Below are positions 44,207-52,462 of a stretch of DNA of 64,000 nucleotides, one piece after another. Both the position numbers and the translations under genes were made by a program. Below the pieces are notes generated by a model. The model did no database searches and was not told the origin of the DNA. It saw only the letters and a list, made by a program, of their open reading frames with translations. Every line of letters begins with the position of its first letter. Positions within the stretch are counted from its first letter, which is position 1. Source of the stretch: Pseudomonadota bacterium. GTDB lineage: Bacteria; Desulfobacterota; Desulfobacteria; Desulfobacterales; Desulfolunaceae. The stretch covers positions 1 to 64,000 of the forward strand of contig JAHIRD010000130.1 in the NCBI GenBank assembly GCA_018818835.1, read 5' to 3'.

Positions 44207-45154
44207 ATGATCAACTACACTGAAAATATTAGAAAAATCTCAGGGGATCTTTTAAAAAGCGGGAAGGTGGATGTGGTGATCGGGTATAAAAAAGGCACCC
44301 TGCCCGGAATCAATGAACCCTTTCTTGCAAGAACACCTGAGGATGCACAAAAGCTGGTCTGGGATTCCCAATGCAGACTGAACCTTGCCAACTATCTGAC
44401 AAACCGAAAAGAAAACGTCGGCATTGTGGCCAAAGGATGTGATTCCAGGAACATTGCAACCCATATCATCGAACATCGGGTCACCCGCGAGCAGGTCACG
44501 GTCATCGGGGTACCCTGCACCGGAATGACAGACAAAAACAAACTCCGTGAACTGGCCGGTGGCGAAATTACCGCCTTGACGGAAAAAGACGGCATAATCA
44601 CTGTCACATCCCGCCATGGCGAAAAAACAGTTGAAAAACAAGATCTTCTTCAAAGTAATTGTGCAAACTGTCTTCACAGAAACCCGGTGATCAATGATAT
44701 CCCCTGCGCCGATCCGGTTCCCGAAATCAACACGGCCCGAAACGATGCTGAGATCAAAGCCATCGAAGCCATGAGCCCTGCGGATAAATGGGCGTTCTTC
44801 GAGGACCTTCTGTCCACATGCACCCGCTGCTATGCATGTAAAAATGCCTGTCCCCTCTGCTATTGTCCCACCTGTTTCGTGGATGAGTCCCGCCCCCAGT
44901 GGGTGGGCAAGGGAGACGACCCCATCGATGTCAGAACCTATCATACTTTACGGGCCTTTCACTGCGCCGGACGATGTACCGACTGCGGAGCCTGTGAAGC
45001 AGCCTGCCCCATGAACATCAAGGTTCGCCTGTTGACCGGTAAAATGGAGAAAAGCTGTTTTGAACGATATGGATGGGAAGCCGGGCTGAACACCGAGGTA
45101 AGACCTGCGCTTGACACATTCACCCTTCATGATCCCGAAGAATTTATCAAATAA
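44207..45154 (+). CDS. flxC: FlxC-like 4Fe-4S protein with coenzyme F420 hydrogenase beta-like region
   Basis: A 315-residue protein. Residues about 60-170 look like the FrhB/HdrB-associated fold (NVGIVAKGCDSRNIATHII, VTVIGVPCTGM, SNCANCLHRNP). Two ferredoxin-like clusters follow: CTRCYACKNACP with a CYCPTC extension, and CTDCGACEAACP. The GGAGG that serves as ribosome-binding site is part of a dispersed repeat (GCCGGAGGCA, 11 bases before the ATG). It is a soluble electron transfer subunit in the Flx complex. The assignment to FlxC rather than another letter is from order and composition only. Confidence 0.75.
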   Translation: MINYTENIRKISGDLLKSGKVDVVIGYKKGTLPGINEPFLARTPEDAQKLVWDSQCRLNLANYLTNRKENVGIVAKGCDSRNIATHIIEHRVTREQVTVIGVPCTGMTDKNKLRELAGGEITALTEKDGIITVTSRHGEKTVEKQDLLQSNCANCLHRNPVINDIPCADPVPEINTARNDAEIKAIEAMSPADKWAFFEDLLSTCTRCYACKNACPLCYCPTCFVDESRPQWVGKGDDPIDVRTYHTLRAFHCAGRCTDCGACEAACPMNIKVRLLTGKMEKSCFERYGWEAGLNTEVRPALDTFTLHDPEEFIK

Positions 45155-45203
45155 TGGTATGAGGGTGAAAATTTAAAACGATCACAGTGAAAGGTACAAC
45201 ACG

Positions 45204-46238
45204 ATGAAAATCTTACATATTGACAAGGCAAGCTGGGATAAGGGTGTGTTAAAATCCGGCGAAACCTATCGACTGACCGGCCCGGTTAAGGATAAAGATA
45301 CCCATGCCTTCAAAAATCTCAATGATGGCGAGCTGCCGGACATGGGGTATGTTGAAACCAAAATGTCGCCCAAAGCCCTTTTGTTTCCAAGGTCCGAGGT
45401 GATGCTCACCTACAGCACAAACCCCCACGATGGAAACTGCAACATCATGAAGGAAGCGTCGAAAGCCTATCCCCCACGGGCGGTGATCGGTATTCGCCCC
45501 TTTGATGCCAAAGCGATTCAGCTGGTTAAACTCAATTTTGACACCGAAGAGTATAAAGACCCCTACTGGCTGAAAGCATACGAAGCATGCACCTTTGTAG
45601 GCCTGGCCATCAATCAGCCCTCAATCACTGATTTTTCTACGTCGTGCAACACCGGCCCCTTTGATGAAACAGGACTCGACGTGCTCGTGGTGGACACAGG
45701 CCATGGGTTTCTTGCCAAAATTCTGAGCACCAAAGGTCAGGCCTGGGCCGATGCAGCAGGGTTCAACATTGAGGCAGGTGCTGACGCAGCCAGTAAAATC
45801 ACAGCCATGAAAAAAGAGGCCGAAGCCAACATCGTCTCCAAGATTTCCGTTGACAAAATCGCTGGAAAAACCGTTCTGGAATTATTTGACGCCGGCCACT
45901 GGGAAGACACTGCCTTCGGCTGCATCAACTGCGGAACCTGCACCTTTGCCTGCCCTACATGCTGGTGCTTTGATATTCAGGATGAGACATACGGCACCCA
46001 GGGTGTACGCATCAAAAACTGGGATTCATGCATGACCGGTTTGTTCACCATGCACGGCTCAGGTCACAACCCCAGGGAGTATCCGTATCAGAGGACGCGC
46101 CAGCGATTTATGCACAAGCTGAAATACTTCATGGACAAATACCAGGAAGGCATCATGTGTGTGGGCTGCGGACGGTGCATCAAACAATGTCCGGCAAACA
46201 TTGATATTCGCGAAATATGTAACACAATGAACCAGTAG
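45204..46238 (+). CDS. flxB: FlxB-like iron-sulfur subunit (AsrA/sulfhydrogenase-beta-like)
   Basis: A 344-residue protein related to the beta subunit of archaeal sulfhydrogenase and to anaerobic sulfite reductase A: PKALLFPRSEVML, VIGIRPFDAKAIQLVKLNF, FVGLAINQP in the N-terminal part, then two 4Fe-4S motifs at the C terminus (CINCGTCTFACPTCWCFD and CVGCGRCIKQCPANIDI). It carries electrons from the NAD(P)H-binding FlxA to FlxC/FlxD. The next gene, flxA, starts about 90 bp later. Confidence 0.85.
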   Translation: MKILHIDKASWDKGVLKSGETYRLTGPVKDKDTHAFKNLNDGELPDMGYVETKMSPKALLFPRSEVMLTYSTNPHDGNCNIMKEASKAYPPRAVIGIRPFDAKAIQLVKLNFDTEEYKDPYWLKAYEACTFVGLAINQPSITDFSTSCNTGPFDETGLDVLVVDTGHGFLAKILSTKGQAWADAAGFNIEAGADAASKITAMKKEAEANIVSKISVDKIAGKTVLELFDAGHWEDTAFGCINCGTCTFACPTCWCFDIQDETYGTQGVRIKNWDSCMTGLFTMHGSGHNPREYPYQRTRQRFMHKLKYFMDKYQEGIMCVGCGRCIKQCPANIDIREICNTMNQ

Positions 46239-46326
46239 GGACACGGTGCGCCGTGCCACTACCCGAGAACGCCGACATGAATCGCAAAAATACATGTTCA
46301 GGACAGACAATAACAGGAGATGAACA

Positions 46327-47169
46327 GTGGAAAATCCCTATATACCTTATCCGGTGAGTATTGATGATATTCAAATTGCCACCGAAGATAAAAGTCTTAA
46401 AACCTTCCGTTTTGTATTTCAAAACAAATCGGATGAAGAAAAATTTGCATACAAGGCAGGTCAATTTGCAGAATTATCCATTCCCGGCCTGGGTGAAATC
46501 CCCATCGGGATCGCCTCATCACCCACGGAAAAAGGCTTTGTCACATTTACGGTGTTCAAAACCGGAAAAGTGACAAGTCACCTTCACACCATGAAGGTGG
46601 GTGACACCATGGGCATCCGGGGGCCGCTTGGCAACTGGTATCCATGGGACACCCTTATGGGCAAAAATATTTTAATTATCGGCGGTGGCTTTGCGTTCAC
46701 GACCTTACGATCGTCTATCAAGATGATGCTTGATCCTTCAAATCGTTCAGTCTTCGGAAATATCGACGTGGTTTACGGAGCCAGAACCCCGGGCATGCTT
46801 CTTTACAAAGACGAATTGTTCGAATGGGGAAAACGGGAGGATATCAACATGCATCTGACCGTCGATACCGAAGCCCCCAACTGGGACTACCATGTGGGTT
46901 TCACCCCGGCCATCACGGAAAAAGTGGCTCCCAAAGCATCCGATGACACATACGCCATTGTCTGTGGTCCTCCCATCATGATCAAGTTCACGCTGCCGGT
47001 TCTTGAAAAATTGGGCTACAAGCACGATCACATCATCATGAGTCTTGAAAACAGAATGAAATGCGGTATCGGCATGTGCGGCCGATGCAACATCGGAACG
47101 GAATTGGTCTGCAAGGACGGACCTATTTTCACCCTTTCAGATATCAATAAAACACCCAAAGAATACTAA
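46327..47169 (+). CDS. flxA: FlxA-like FAD/NAD(P)H-binding subunit
   Basis: A 280-residue protein of the ferredoxin-NADP reductase/AsrB/sulfhydrogenase-gamma family. The FAD domain has KAGQFAELSIPGLGEIPIGIAS (RxYS-like region changed to IGIAS) and MGIRGPLGNWYP; the NAD(P)H domain has IIGGGFAFTTLRSSI and YGARTPGMLLYKDEL. The C-terminal Cys set (MKCGIGMCGRCNIGTELVCKDGP) is the [2Fe-2S]-like motif of this group. The start is GTG, chosen because CAGGAGATG is just upstream. It oxidises NAD(P)H and delivers electrons to the Flx iron-sulfur subunits. Confidence 0.88.
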   Translation: MENPYIPYPVSIDDIQIATEDKSLKTFRFVFQNKSDEEKFAYKAGQFAELSIPGLGEIPIGIASSPTEKGFVTFTVFKTGKVTSHLHTMKVGDTMGIRGPLGNWYPWDTLMGKNILIIGGGFAFTTLRSSIKMMLDPSNRSVFGNIDVVYGARTPGMLLYKDELFEWGKREDINMHLTVDTEAPNWDYHVGFTPAITEKVAPKASDDTYAIVCGPPIMIKFTLPVLEKLGYKHDHIIMSLENRMKCGIGMCGRCNIGTELVCKDGPIFTLSDINKTPKEY

Positions 47170-47181
47170 GGAAGGAGGCCC

Positions 47182-47496
47182 ATGTTTAATGTAAGCGAAA
47201 AAGCACAGGAACAGATCAAGATATATTTTAAGGGAAAAGAATTGATGCCCGTGAGAGTGTTTCTCCACAAGGGAGGCTGTGGGGGGCCCCAGATAGCCAT
47301 GGCCCTGGATGAAAAGAAAGAAAGCGATACGATATTTACAATTGAAGACATTGAATACCTCGTGGACAGCGAGTTTTTAAAAGAAGCTCAGCCCATTGGC
47401 GTGGATTTCATTGAATCCGGTTTCAAAGTGACATCACGTCTTGAACTTAGCAGTGGCTGTTCCTCCTGTGGGACTGAAGGGAGCTGCTGTTCATAA
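47182..47496 (+). CDS. IscA/HesB-like protein
   Basis: A 104-residue protein with an IscA-type fold feel: VRVFLHKGGCGGPQIAMALDE, DIEYLVDSEFL and GFKVTSRLELSSGCSSCGTEGSCC. The conserved CxC-type C terminus is expanded to CSSCGTEGSCC. Such proteins deliver or store Fe-S clusters or selenium-associated Cys; here it probably helps assemble clusters of the Flx-Hdr subunits. It starts 12 bases after flxA with GAAGGAGG in the gap, so same operon. Confidence 0.78.
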   Translation: MFNVSEKAQEQIKIYFKGKELMPVRVFLHKGGCGGPQIAMALDEKKESDTIFTIEDIEYLVDSEFLKEAQPIGVDFIESGFKVTSRLELSSGCSSCGTEGSCCS

Positions 47497-47507
47497 CAGA
47501 TAAATTT

Positions 47508-47585
47508 GCCTGGCAGACCTTTGATCCGAAACGCCTTGCTTATCCCTATGGCTGAAATTGTCAGGATTCTAAGGTCTGCCTGGCC
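47508..47585. repeat. Long imperfect inverted repeat after the hdr-flx operon
   Basis: GCCTGGCAGACCTTTGATCC (47508 onward) faces GGATTCTAAGGTCTGCCTGGC (47565-47585) with few mismatches over 20-base arms. An AT-rich stretch follows. It may act as a terminator or 3' stabiliser for the operon. Confidence 0.55.
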
Positions 47586-47680
47586 ATATTTTATTCAATC
47601 TCGTAGAATTTAGTTTATTGCTGGAAATTGTGAATTAATATTTCATGTTGTTACATATATTAAATAAGGAGACCTTCTTC

Positions 47681-48178
47681 ATGATACGATTTGTTCACAG
47701 CAATCCCAAATTTGAAAAAATGCTCAATGCCATGAGAACCTCGGAAAAAATGGCCGTGTCCGCAGCCAAAAAAGCCGATGAAATCATAGAAAATATCATA
47801 AAAAACGGAGATTCTCCCCTTTCGATTCTGGGCAAATTAACACGGCACGGAGAATTCCGCATTAAAAACTGTATCAAATATGATATCGGAAAAGGCTATC
47901 GAATGGTTTGCGTCAAAGACGATGACCGCTTGTTTCTTCTTTTTGTGGGCACCCATGACCACTGCTCAGCCTGGGTTGAAAACAACCGGAATTTCATCCC
48001 CGACCACTCCCGCAAAAGCACCATTACATTTTCTGTTGTGCAGAAGGCCCCAGCGGACCAAGCACGTGATCACTTCCATACTGAACCGGACTACGAAGAC
48101 CTCCTCCTTAAAAAAATAACCGAAAAAGACCTTAAAATCATATTCAGCGCCCTGACAAACGACCCAGCTCGCCCCTGA
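47681..48178 (+). CDS. RelE-fold-like protein with C-terminal extension
   Basis: A 165-residue protein (ATG 47681 with AAGGAG upstream; an upstream frame extension at 47645 lacks one). GKLTRHGEFRIKNCIKYDIGKGYRMVCVKDDDRLFLLFVGTHDHCSAWVENN resembles the core of RelE/ParE-like toxins and phage-derived Gp49-like proteins (long beta hairpin, GYR and LLFVGTHD). About 50 residues follow that I cannot assign. No antitoxin-sized partner is adjacent in either direction, so it is either an orphan or not a toxin. The stop is only 3 bases before the tandem array. Confidence 0.55.
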   Translation: MIRFVHSNPKFEKMLNAMRTSEKMAVSAAKKADEIIENIIKNGDSPLSILGKLTRHGEFRIKNCIKYDIGKGYRMVCVKDDDRLFLLFVGTHDHCSAWVENNRNFIPDHSRKSTITFSVVQKAPADQARDHFHTEPDYEDLLLKKITEKDLKIIFSALTNDPARP

Positions 48179-48180
48179 CG

Positions 48181-48300
48181 TCGGTGTCAGCCCCTACTCG
48201 TCCGTGTCAGTCCCTGCTCGTCGGTGTCAGTCCCTACTCGTCGGTGTCAGTCCCTGCTCGTCCGTGTCAGTCCCTGCTCGTCCGTGTCAGTCCATGTTCG
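48181..48300. repeat. Tandem array of six 20-bp units
   Basis: Six direct copies in exact 20-base phase from 48181 to 48300, consensus TCCGTGTCAGTCCCTGCTCG with a few substitutions (TCGGTGTCAG or CCCCTACTCG). It starts 3 bases after the RelE-like stop. The same unit occurs as an inverted pair at 1-86. No ORF is needed to explain it. Confidence 0.92.
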
Positions 48301-48312
48301 TCCACCAAATAA

Positions 48313-48347
48313 AAAAGGCAGAAACAATCCCCCGTCCCTGCCTTTTA
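48313..48347. terminator. Bidirectional intrinsic terminator
   Basis: AAAAGGCAG (48313-48321) pairs with CTGCCTTTT (48338-48346). It lies between the convergent RelE-like and acyl-CoA dehydrogenase genes and has A/T tracts on both sides, so it can end both transcripts. Confidence 0.75.
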
Positions 48348-48394
48348 ATCACCCTGCCCCAACCTCACATTGCAACAAGGATATTTCTCCTCAA

Positions 48395-50209
48395 CTACAA
48401 TCCCCCAAATCCCTCATCGGAAATGGTGATGGCCGCATCACAGGTCTCTTTGATGGACTTGAAACGGGCCATTGTCTCATGAAGAGATGTTTTGATAAAA
48501 AACTCAGCTGTTTTCAACTGACCTTCATAAAAAGGCTGATCTTTTTTTGATGCGTTTTCAATTTTTGGTGAAGCAACCACAGCACGCCATAAAAGCATCC
48601 ATCCCATGATCACATCGCCCATGGCATGGAGAAACGGCAGGGAATGGGCCAGTGCAGGCTTGATTTTTCCATCCATGGCAATGGTTCCCAGGTGCATGGC
48701 CGAGTCACCCATCATGCCCACAGCTTTTTCCAATCGTTCAGCCAGTTCTTTCAATGCTGGAATTTCTTTGGCTGAAGCAATGGTCACTCCGATTTCACCC
48801 ATGAATTCCATGAAAACCATACCCTTTTTCATGGGAAGCTTGCGGCCCATAAGATCAAGGGCCTGAACACCACTGCAGCCTTCGTAAATGGATGCAATCT
48901 TACAGTCACGGGCATACTGTTCAACCGGGTAATCTTGTGTGTAGCCAGCGCCACCATAGACCTGCATGGCCTGGATACAGATATCATGACCTTTGACAGC
49001 CAGGTATTCTTTGATAATGGGGGTGAGCAGTTCGAAAATTCCGTTATATTTTTCTTTTTCTTTTTCATCGCCGGACACATGGGCTCGGATACCCACAGTG
49101 GTCATGTAGTAGAAGAAACTCCTCATGCTGTCCACAAGGGATTTCATCCACAGAAGATTACGGCGGATATCCGGGTGTTTGATAATGGGCACACCGGGTG
49201 CATTTTTATCAAAATACTGTTCAATGTCCTTGCCCTGGATTCTTTCCCTGGCATAGTTCAGAGCTAAAAGGTATGCGGACGAAGCATAGGAAAGACCCTG
49301 AAGACCTGTGGCCATACGGGCTTCATTCATCATGTTGAACATGATTCTCATTCCTTTTTTTTCTTCACCCAAAAGATAGCCGATACATTGTCCTTTGGTT
49401 CCCAGGCTCATGCTGCAGGTGGCACTGCCATGAATACCGTGTTTTTCTTCAACACCGGTGCAGATGATATCATTTTTCTCACCCAGGCTCCCGTCTTTGT
49501 TCACCAGATATTTAGGAACAATAAAAATTGAAATGCCTTTTGTACCTGCTTCATGGCCTTCAATACGTGCAAGAACCGGATGAATTATATTTTCACACAG
49601 ATTGTGTTCACCATTGGTGATAAAAATCTTGTTTCCGGAAAGAGAATAGGACCCATCGGCATTTTTTACCGCTGTTGTTTCAAGGGCTCCCACATCGGTT
49701 CCCGCTGATGATTCGGTGAGGAGCATGGTCCCGCCCCATTTACCGGATACGATGTTTTTCACATAAGTATCGATCAGTTCCTGGGTTCCATAATCCTGGA
49801 TCATGCCTGCGGTACTGCCGCCCATGGCCGCATAGGTGTATAGCGCCCAGTTCCCCCCCATGAAATATTCTGATGCAGCAGATGCCACAAATGGTGGGGC
49901 TCCCTGGCCCCCCATATTCTGATCCACCATCAGACAACCCCATTCGCCATCTAAGAGAAGGCCGTGGGGGCGTTTAAAACATTCGGGAACCGTGACCTCA
50001 CCTTTGTCGAAGTGAACGCCGATTTTGTCTCCCTCCTGGAGGGTGGGCAGCATTTCTTTGATCGCCAGATTTCGTGCTTCATTGATAATCATGGTGCATG
50101 ATTTTTTGTTAAATCCGTCAAATACCGGATTGTCGAGGTATTTTTCACCTTCCAGCTGTTCCCAAATAACAAAATCAATGTCTCTCCTGTCAGCAAGTTC
50201 CTGCGCCAT
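48395..50209 (-). CDS. Acyl-CoA dehydrogenase, long form
   Basis: A 604-residue flavoprotein, longer than the 380-residue classic form because of a C-terminal extension (as in the DmdC/FadE-like group). LLTESSAGTDVGALETTAV is the FAD/substrate loop, GNKIFITNGEHN follows, then IQAMQVYGGAGYTQDYPVEQYARDCKIASIYEGCSGVQALD with the catalytic Glu region. It introduces a double bond into an acyl-CoA. Minus strand, AAGGAG 9 bases before the ATG, monocistronic. The acyl chain is unknown. Confidence 0.93.
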   Translation of the reverse strand: MAQELADRRDIDFVIWEQLEGEKYLDNPVFDGFNKKSCTMIINEARNLAIKEMLPTLQEGDKIGVHFDKGEVTVPECFKRPHGLLLDGEWGCLMVDQNMGGQGAPPFVASAASEYFMGGNWALYTYAAMGGSTAGMIQDYGTQELIDTYVKNIVSGKWGGTMLLTESSAGTDVGALETTAVKNADGSYSLSGNKIFITNGEHNLCENIIHPVLARIEGHEAGTKGISIFIVPKYLVNKDGSLGEKNDIICTGVEEKHGIHGSATCSMSLGTKGQCIGYLLGEEKKGMRIMFNMMNEARMATGLQGLSYASSAYLLALNYARERIQGKDIEQYFDKNAPGVPIIKHPDIRRNLLWMKSLVDSMRSFFYYMTTVGIRAHVSGDEKEKEKYNGIFELLTPIIKEYLAVKGHDICIQAMQVYGGAGYTQDYPVEQYARDCKIASIYEGCSGVQALDLMGRKLPMKKGMVFMEFMGEIGVTIASAKEIPALKELAERLEKAVGMMGDSAMHLGTIAMDGKIKPALAHSLPFLHAMGDVIMGWMLLWRAVVASPKIENASKKDQPFYEGQLKTAEFFIKTSLHETMARFKSIKETCDAAITISDEGFGGL

Positions 50210-50479
50210 CTTGACAATCTCCTTTGCTTCGTTTGTTTTTTAAAAGCATGATTCGATCATGGCAACCCATTTAGGCTATTCTTCCAGATCATCACCTTTA
50301 GATACGAATAAAAAAACACCATTTACATTTTTTTTTGTGAAGAAAAACTCTATATGCTTAAACCGTTATGTGTCAAGCGGATTAACGATTTTTTTACGAA
50401 AGGTAAGCCATGGTAAATTGTTTATTTATTCCGGTTAAGCTCATCAAGGGAATGGGACTCGATTTGATAAATTTTTTTA
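50210..50479. other. Divergent intergenic region
   Basis: AT-rich, no ORF. It contains the likely promoter for the acyl-CoA dehydrogenase gene on the minus strand, which I could not pin down. Confidence 0.35.
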
Positions 50480-50508
50480 TTGACAACCCGGCTATGATTT
50501 CCTAATTA
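50480..50508 (+). promoter_or_regulatory. Promoter of the Rpn-C-like gene
   Basis: TTGACA at 50480-50485, a 17-bp spacer and TAATTA at 50503-50508, about 95 bases before the ORF. Spacing is ideal; the long leader is unexplained. Confidence 0.5.
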
Positions 50509-50603
50509 TTCAATGTAATATTCTAATTGGCTACCTTTAAAAATATTTTTTATGTATAACAGAATAACTGGTTTCTTGAACCATTTATGGAGACTCTATA
50601 TAT

Positions 50604-50879
50604 ATGAAAGGGATTAATCCGGCCTTGGCTGAGGGAAATGATGATTTCTTAATCGAAATGGCTGATCAGTTCAGAAACGAAGGGTATCAGCAGGGCATGC
50701 AAAAGGGACTTCGTGAAGGTATTGAATTGGGCCTTGAGCTCCGCTTTGGGAATACCAGCCTGAACATGATGACACAGGTGGATCGCATTCAGGATGTGAA
50801 TAAACTTGAAGTTTTTAAAGATGCCATTCGCCACGTACGAAATCCTGACGAATTGAGAGACATCCTTGGGAAATTATAA
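50604..50879 (+). CDS. Free-standing C-terminal segment of an Rpn/PDDEXK-transposase-like protein
   Basis: A 91-residue protein. The start contains EMADQFRNEGYQQGMQKGLREGIELGLELRFG, the charged Gln/Glu/Gly-rich linker and ELGLELRFG segment found at the C terminus of Rpn (recombination-promoting nuclease) and DUF4351-like proteins. The nuclease domain is absent and no remnant is visible upstream. It could be an autonomous small form, analogous to the internally started RpnS products that inhibit full Rpn, or a leftover. A promoter-like sequence upstream favours an expressed gene. Confidence 0.6.
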   Translation: MKGINPALAEGNDDFLIEMADQFRNEGYQQGMQKGLREGIELGLELRFGNTSLNMMTQVDRIQDVNKLEVFKDAIRHVRNPDELRDILGKL

Positions 50880-51034
50880 CTGACCTCCAATCCTGAACCG
50901 AACCACAAAGCCACGTATCTTGGTACACAAACGGCCATAATTGATTGACACTGTTGCCTGTTGAGGTCGTCTTTTCCAAATCCCTTGATGTCCTCACTTA
51001 TCCTACCCCCAGGGAAGATGAAAAGGAATAATCC

Positions 51035-52378
51035 ATGAAATTTCTTGTAATCGGTGGCGATGCCGCTGGAATGAGTGCCGCAAGCAGAGCCAAACGAAAC
51101 AATCCAAACCTTGAGGTCACGGTCCTTGAGAAAACCATGGATGTATCTTACAGCGCCTGTGGGATGCCCTATAATATCGCGGACACGTCTATGGACATGG
51201 ATGTTCTGGTGGTGAGAAAAGCCCAGGTTTTCAGGCAGAAGCAAGGCATTGATCTTTTAACGGGTCATAAGGCATTGCATCTCGATCCCCAAAAAAAAGA
51301 GGTCCAAGGCCAGGACATTCAGGGAACCCCCTTTTCTTTCCTGTACGACACATTGTTAATCGCAACAGGCGCCTCACCCATCATTCCTGATCTTCCGGGC
51401 ATGGATCTTCCGGGTGTTCTGCCCTTGAAATCCCTTGAAGACGGCAGAAAAATCAAATCCTATCTCGCAGAAAACACCGTTAAAAAGGCACTGATTGTCG
51501 GCATGGGATACATTGGCCTTGAAATGTGCGAAGCCCTTGTTGAACGGGGCGTTGAAGTGAGTATGATCAGGCGTTCAAACGATTTTATTCCCTGGCTTGA
51601 CAAGGATATTTGTGATTATGTCCGGCAGGAAACGGTAAACAAAGGGGTTGGGCTTTATTTCAACCAGGGTTTGAAAAAAATAGAGAAAAAAAGCATGGGT
51701 CTTTGTATTGAAACCGATTCCATGTCCTTTGATGCTGATCTTGTGATTCTGGCCCTGGGCGTTGTTCCCAACAGTGATATGGCTGAAAAAGCCGGGCTTG
51801 AACTTGGGCGAAACAAAGAGATTTCCGTATCAAGAGCCCTTGAGAGTTCCCATGATCATATCTATGCTGCCGGTGATTGCGCCGATGCCTTTCATGTGGT
51901 CACAGGACAAAAAACATGGATCCCCCTGGCACTTCGAGCAAATCGAGCGGGATGGGCCGTGGCTGATTCGGTCTGCGGCAATCGGGTCGAACTTCCCGGT
52001 ATTGCAGGGACAGCTGTGTTTAAATTATTTGATCTCCAGGTGGCCCGAACAGGCCTGACCGTTCAGGAAGCTGTTCGGTCTGGATTTGATGCTGAACAAG
52101 AGGTCATCAAGACCCGTTCCCGGGCCCATGGTCAACCCGGGTCCACGGATATCTGGGTCCAGATCGTAGGTGATAAAAAAACAAATCGTCTGCTGGGCCT
52201 GTTCATGGTGGGAAAAGAAGGGGTGGCCCATCGCATCAATGCGCCTGCAGTTGCCCTGTCAGCCCGAATGACCGTTTTGGACTATATTCAGTCAGATCTG
52301 GCCTATGCCCCACCCTTCGGCCCTGTGTGGGACCCCACCCTGACCGCTGCCATCCAGCTGTCAAAAAAACTGACCTAA
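51035..52378 (+). CDS. FAD-dependent NADH oxidase / CoA-disulfide reductase family protein
   Basis: A 447-residue class II disulfide oxidoreductase. FLVIGGDAAGMSAASRAKR binds FAD, and the single redox Cys42 in SYSACGMPYNIAD marks the NADH oxidase/CoA-disulfide reductase subgroup. NAD(P)H binding is at ALIVGMGYIGLEMCEAL, and the C-terminal dimerisation domain is present (TDIWVQIVGDKK). No rhodanese domain follows, unlike some sulfur-reducing members. It may reduce CoA disulfides, polysulfide or oxygen. Monocistronic; AAGGA precedes the ATG by 8 bases. Confidence 0.9.
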   Translation: MKFLVIGGDAAGMSAASRAKRNNPNLEVTVLEKTMDVSYSACGMPYNIADTSMDMDVLVVRKAQVFRQKQGIDLLTGHKALHLDPQKKEVQGQDIQGTPFSFLYDTLLIATGASPIIPDLPGMDLPGVLPLKSLEDGRKIKSYLAENTVKKALIVGMGYIGLEMCEALVERGVEVSMIRRSNDFIPWLDKDICDYVRQETVNKGVGLYFNQGLKKIEKKSMGLCIETDSMSFDADLVILALGVVPNSDMAEKAGLELGRNKEISVSRALESSHDHIYAAGDCADAFHVVTGQKTWIPLALRANRAGWAVADSVCGNRVELPGIAGTAVFKLFDLQVARTGLTVQEAVRSGFDAEQEVIKTRSRAHGQPGSTDIWVQIVGDKKTNRLLGLFMVGKEGVAHRINAPAVALSARMTVLDYIQSDLAYAPPFGPVWDPTLTAAIQLSKKLT

Positions 52379-52462
52379 CATTTCTTTAAAAAAGCTTATG
52401 GTGAAACGCCATTTTTGTATGCATCAAGATCCGTCAAATCATTCCTGAATATAATTTATTGC

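Noticed and set aside
48181-48300. CRISPR array
   Set aside because: Units are directly contiguous 20-mers with no unique spacers and no cas genes nearby.
48204-48550. Two overlapping plus-strand ORFs across the tandem array
   Set aside because: Their repetitive Ser/Val/Pro/Cys translations come from the 20-bp repeat itself and run antisense into the acyl-CoA dehydrogenase gene.
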